Shown piece by piece: positions 15,245 through 16,084 of a DNA stretch of 16,084 nucleotides. Source of the DNA: an uncultured Marinilabiliaceae bacterium (GTDB taxonomy: Bacteria; Bacteroidota; Bacteroidia; Bacteroidales; Marinilabiliaceae); assembly GCA_905235955.1 (NCBI GenBank), contig CAJONN010000017.1:1-16084 (forward strand), given 5' to 3'. The notes under the pieces were generated by a model that ran no database searches, was not told the origin of the DNA, and saw only the letters and a list, made by a program, of their open reading frames with translations. Positions within the stretch are counted from its first letter, which is position 1, and the number at the start of each line of letters is the position of its first letter. Both the position numbers and the translations under genes were made by a program.

Positions 15245-15898
15245 ATGGTAAAAGCAGAATCGATACACAAGTCGTTTGATAAACTTGAAGTACTCAAAGG
15301 CATCGACCTAAGCATTAGCAAAGGCGAAGTAGTGTCAGTAGTAGGTGCAAGCGGTGCTGGCAAAACAACACTGCTACAGATACTTGGCACACTTGACAAA
15401 CCTACATCAGGGCGCGTAGTCATTGATGGCATAGATATAAGCACGCTGAACGAAAAACAGCTATCAAATTTCAGAAACAAACATATAGGCTTTGTGTTTC
15501 AGTTTCATCAGCTATTGCCAGAATTTACAGCCATCGAAAACGTAATGTTGCCAGCACTCATTGGTGGCACAAGCAAACATGTAGCCTATCAGCAAGCAGA
15601 AGAGTTGCTTAGCTTCTTGTCACTCTCGCACCGGATAGATCATAAGCCATCAGAGATGAGTGGAGGCGAAAAACAGCGTGTGGCCATAGCTCGTGCCCTC
15701 ATCAACAAGCCCTCAGTTGTGTTTGCTGATGAGCCGTCAGGCAATCTTGACTCGCACAATGCCGAAGAGCTACAACGCCTCTTCTTCTCATTGCGCGAAA
15801 AATATGGGCAGACATTCATTGTTGTAACTCACGATATGCATCTTGCTTCGATGTGCGACCGTATGATACAACTTAAAGATGGTGTAGTGGTTGACTGA
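15245..15898 (+). CDS. LolD-like ABC transporter ATP-binding protein
   Basis: The 217-residue ATPase is of the LolD/MacB type used in lipoprotein release or in other periplasm-facing mechanotransmission complexes. It has Walker A GASGAGKT (34-41), Q-loop Q86 ([21 protein letters not shown], typical of this group), signature MSGGEKQR (138-145), Walker B VVFADEP (158-164), NLDS D-loop and H-loop H196 (VVTHDMH). It starts 3 bp after the TlpA-like stop and ends the plus-strand group. The permease partner (LolC/LolE or FtsX-like) is not in the window, so the substrate is unproven; lolD is the likeliest name but is not given as a symbol. Confidence 0.88.
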   Translation: MVKAESIHKSFDKLEVLKGIDLSISKGEVVSVVGASGAGKTTLLQILGTLDKPTSGRVVIDGIDISTLNEKQLSNFRNKHIGFVFQFHQLLPEFTAIENVMLPALIGGTSKHVAYQQAEELLSFLSLSHRIDHKPSEMSGGEKQRVAIARALINKPSVVFADEPSGNLDSHNAEELQRLFFSLREKYGQTFIVVTHDMHLASMCDRMIQLKDGVVVD

Positions 15899-15960
15899 GT
15901 TTTTGGGAACGTAAAAAGTATCTCTAAATACTGCTCTTTCGTCTGACCATATTAAAATTA

Positions 15961-15976
15961 CTCAAGTTTCGCAAGT
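15961..15976. repeat. Dispersed copy of the palindrome's outer repeat
   Basis: CTCAAGTTTCGCAAGT matches the reverse complement of 9861-9876 at 15 of 16 positions and shares the 13-base core AGTTTCGCAAGTA with 9608-9620. It lies about 6 kb from the main element and is not followed by the inner repeats. Confidence 0.75.
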
Positions 15977-16024
15977 AGAAATATTCTACAAACAAGTCCC
16001 CAATATATGACCTTCCCATTAATT

Positions 16025-16054
16025 TTACTTTTTCTGTGCCGACAGAAAAAGTAA
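16025..16054. repeat. 13-bp perfect hairpin
   Basis: TTACTTTTTCTGT (16025-16037) pairs perfectly with ACAGAAAAAGTAA (16042-16054) around a GCCG loop. Neither side has a T tract in the position needed for a canonical intrinsic terminator, although the stem could still help end the plus-strand transcript. It may be a dispersed palindromic repeat. Confidence 0.8.
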
Positions 16055-16084
16055 CAAAAAGAACTCGTCGCTGTTGCCACTCCG

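Larger units (their letters stand above)
15899..16084. other. Non-coding tail with dispersed repeat motifs
   Basis: This 186-bp tail follows the ABC ATPase. It contains a weak stem AGTAT/ATACT (15917-15932) with a short T-rich stretch after it, a copy of the outer repeat (15961-15976), a small hairpin GTAGAA/TTCTAC (15975-15989), and a 13-bp perfect hairpin (16025-16054). No coding region is seen, and the window ends before the next gene. Confidence 0.7.

Overview
This window looks like a chromosomal segment from a member of the Bacteroidetes, most likely the order Bacteroidales. The support is: (i) promoter-like TAnnTTTG boxes, the -7 consensus of Bacteroides, in front of both divergent gene groups; (ii) A-rich translation starts that mostly lack a Shine-Dalgarno sequence; (iii) a sigma-54-type response regulator with the GAFTSA loop and no C-terminal Fis domain, a form I associate with this phylum; (iv) a TlpA/thioredoxin-like exported protein and a 70-residue small membrane protein of a type I recall from Bacteroidetes. 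The genus cannot be decided from the sequence alone. No tRNA, rRNA, CRISPR array, phage gene or transposase gene was seen.

Layout. Bases 1-9466 are a tightly packed minus-strand group, transcribed in the order rimM, prfB, lptB, an aminopeptidase P gene, a Ppx/GppA phosphatase gene, an NtrC-like regulator, a YgjP-like metallopeptidase and priA. Gaps are only 8-37 bp except for 131 bp before priA, which has a promoter-like box of its own. Bases 9946-15898 are a plus-strand group: a small membrane protein, a GT-C membrane glycosyltransferase, a methyltransferase-GT2 fusion, coaD, a TlpA-like exported protein and a LolD-like ABC ATPase. Gaps there are 3-28 bp and two gene pairs overlap (8 bp and 4 bp), so it is probably one operon.

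Between the two groups (9467-9945) is a divergent intergenic region. It is filled by a nested, nearly symmetrical palindromic element of about 270-300 bp (9576-9876), centred near 9734, with four pairs of mirrored repeats. Promoter-like boxes sharing the same 10-mer (TATCTTTGCA) lie just outside it on both sides and point away from it. A 16-base copy of its outer repeat recurs at 15961-15976, followed by a 13-bp perfect hairpin at 16025-16054, so the tail of the window also carries dispersed repeats.

How the genes work together. The minus-strand group is mostly housekeeping: ribosome maturation (RimM), translation termination (RF2), lipopolysaccharide export (LptB), peptide turnover (aminopeptidase P), polyphosphate or (p)ppGpp metabolism (Ppx/GppA) and replication restart (PriA), plus one regulator. 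In the plus-strand group the GT2 domain resembles dolichol-phosphate-mannose synthases and its neighbour is a GT-C enzyme. Together they suggest a two-step lipid-carrier glycosylation route: charging a polyprenyl phosphate in the cytoplasm and transferring the sugar on the periplasmic side. The most distinctive observations are the nested palindrome, the methyltransferase-GT2/GT-C pair, the regulator without a DNA-binding domain, and the thioredoxin-like protein that lacks the nucleophilic cysteine. I see no clear evidence of a wholly new defence or mobile system.
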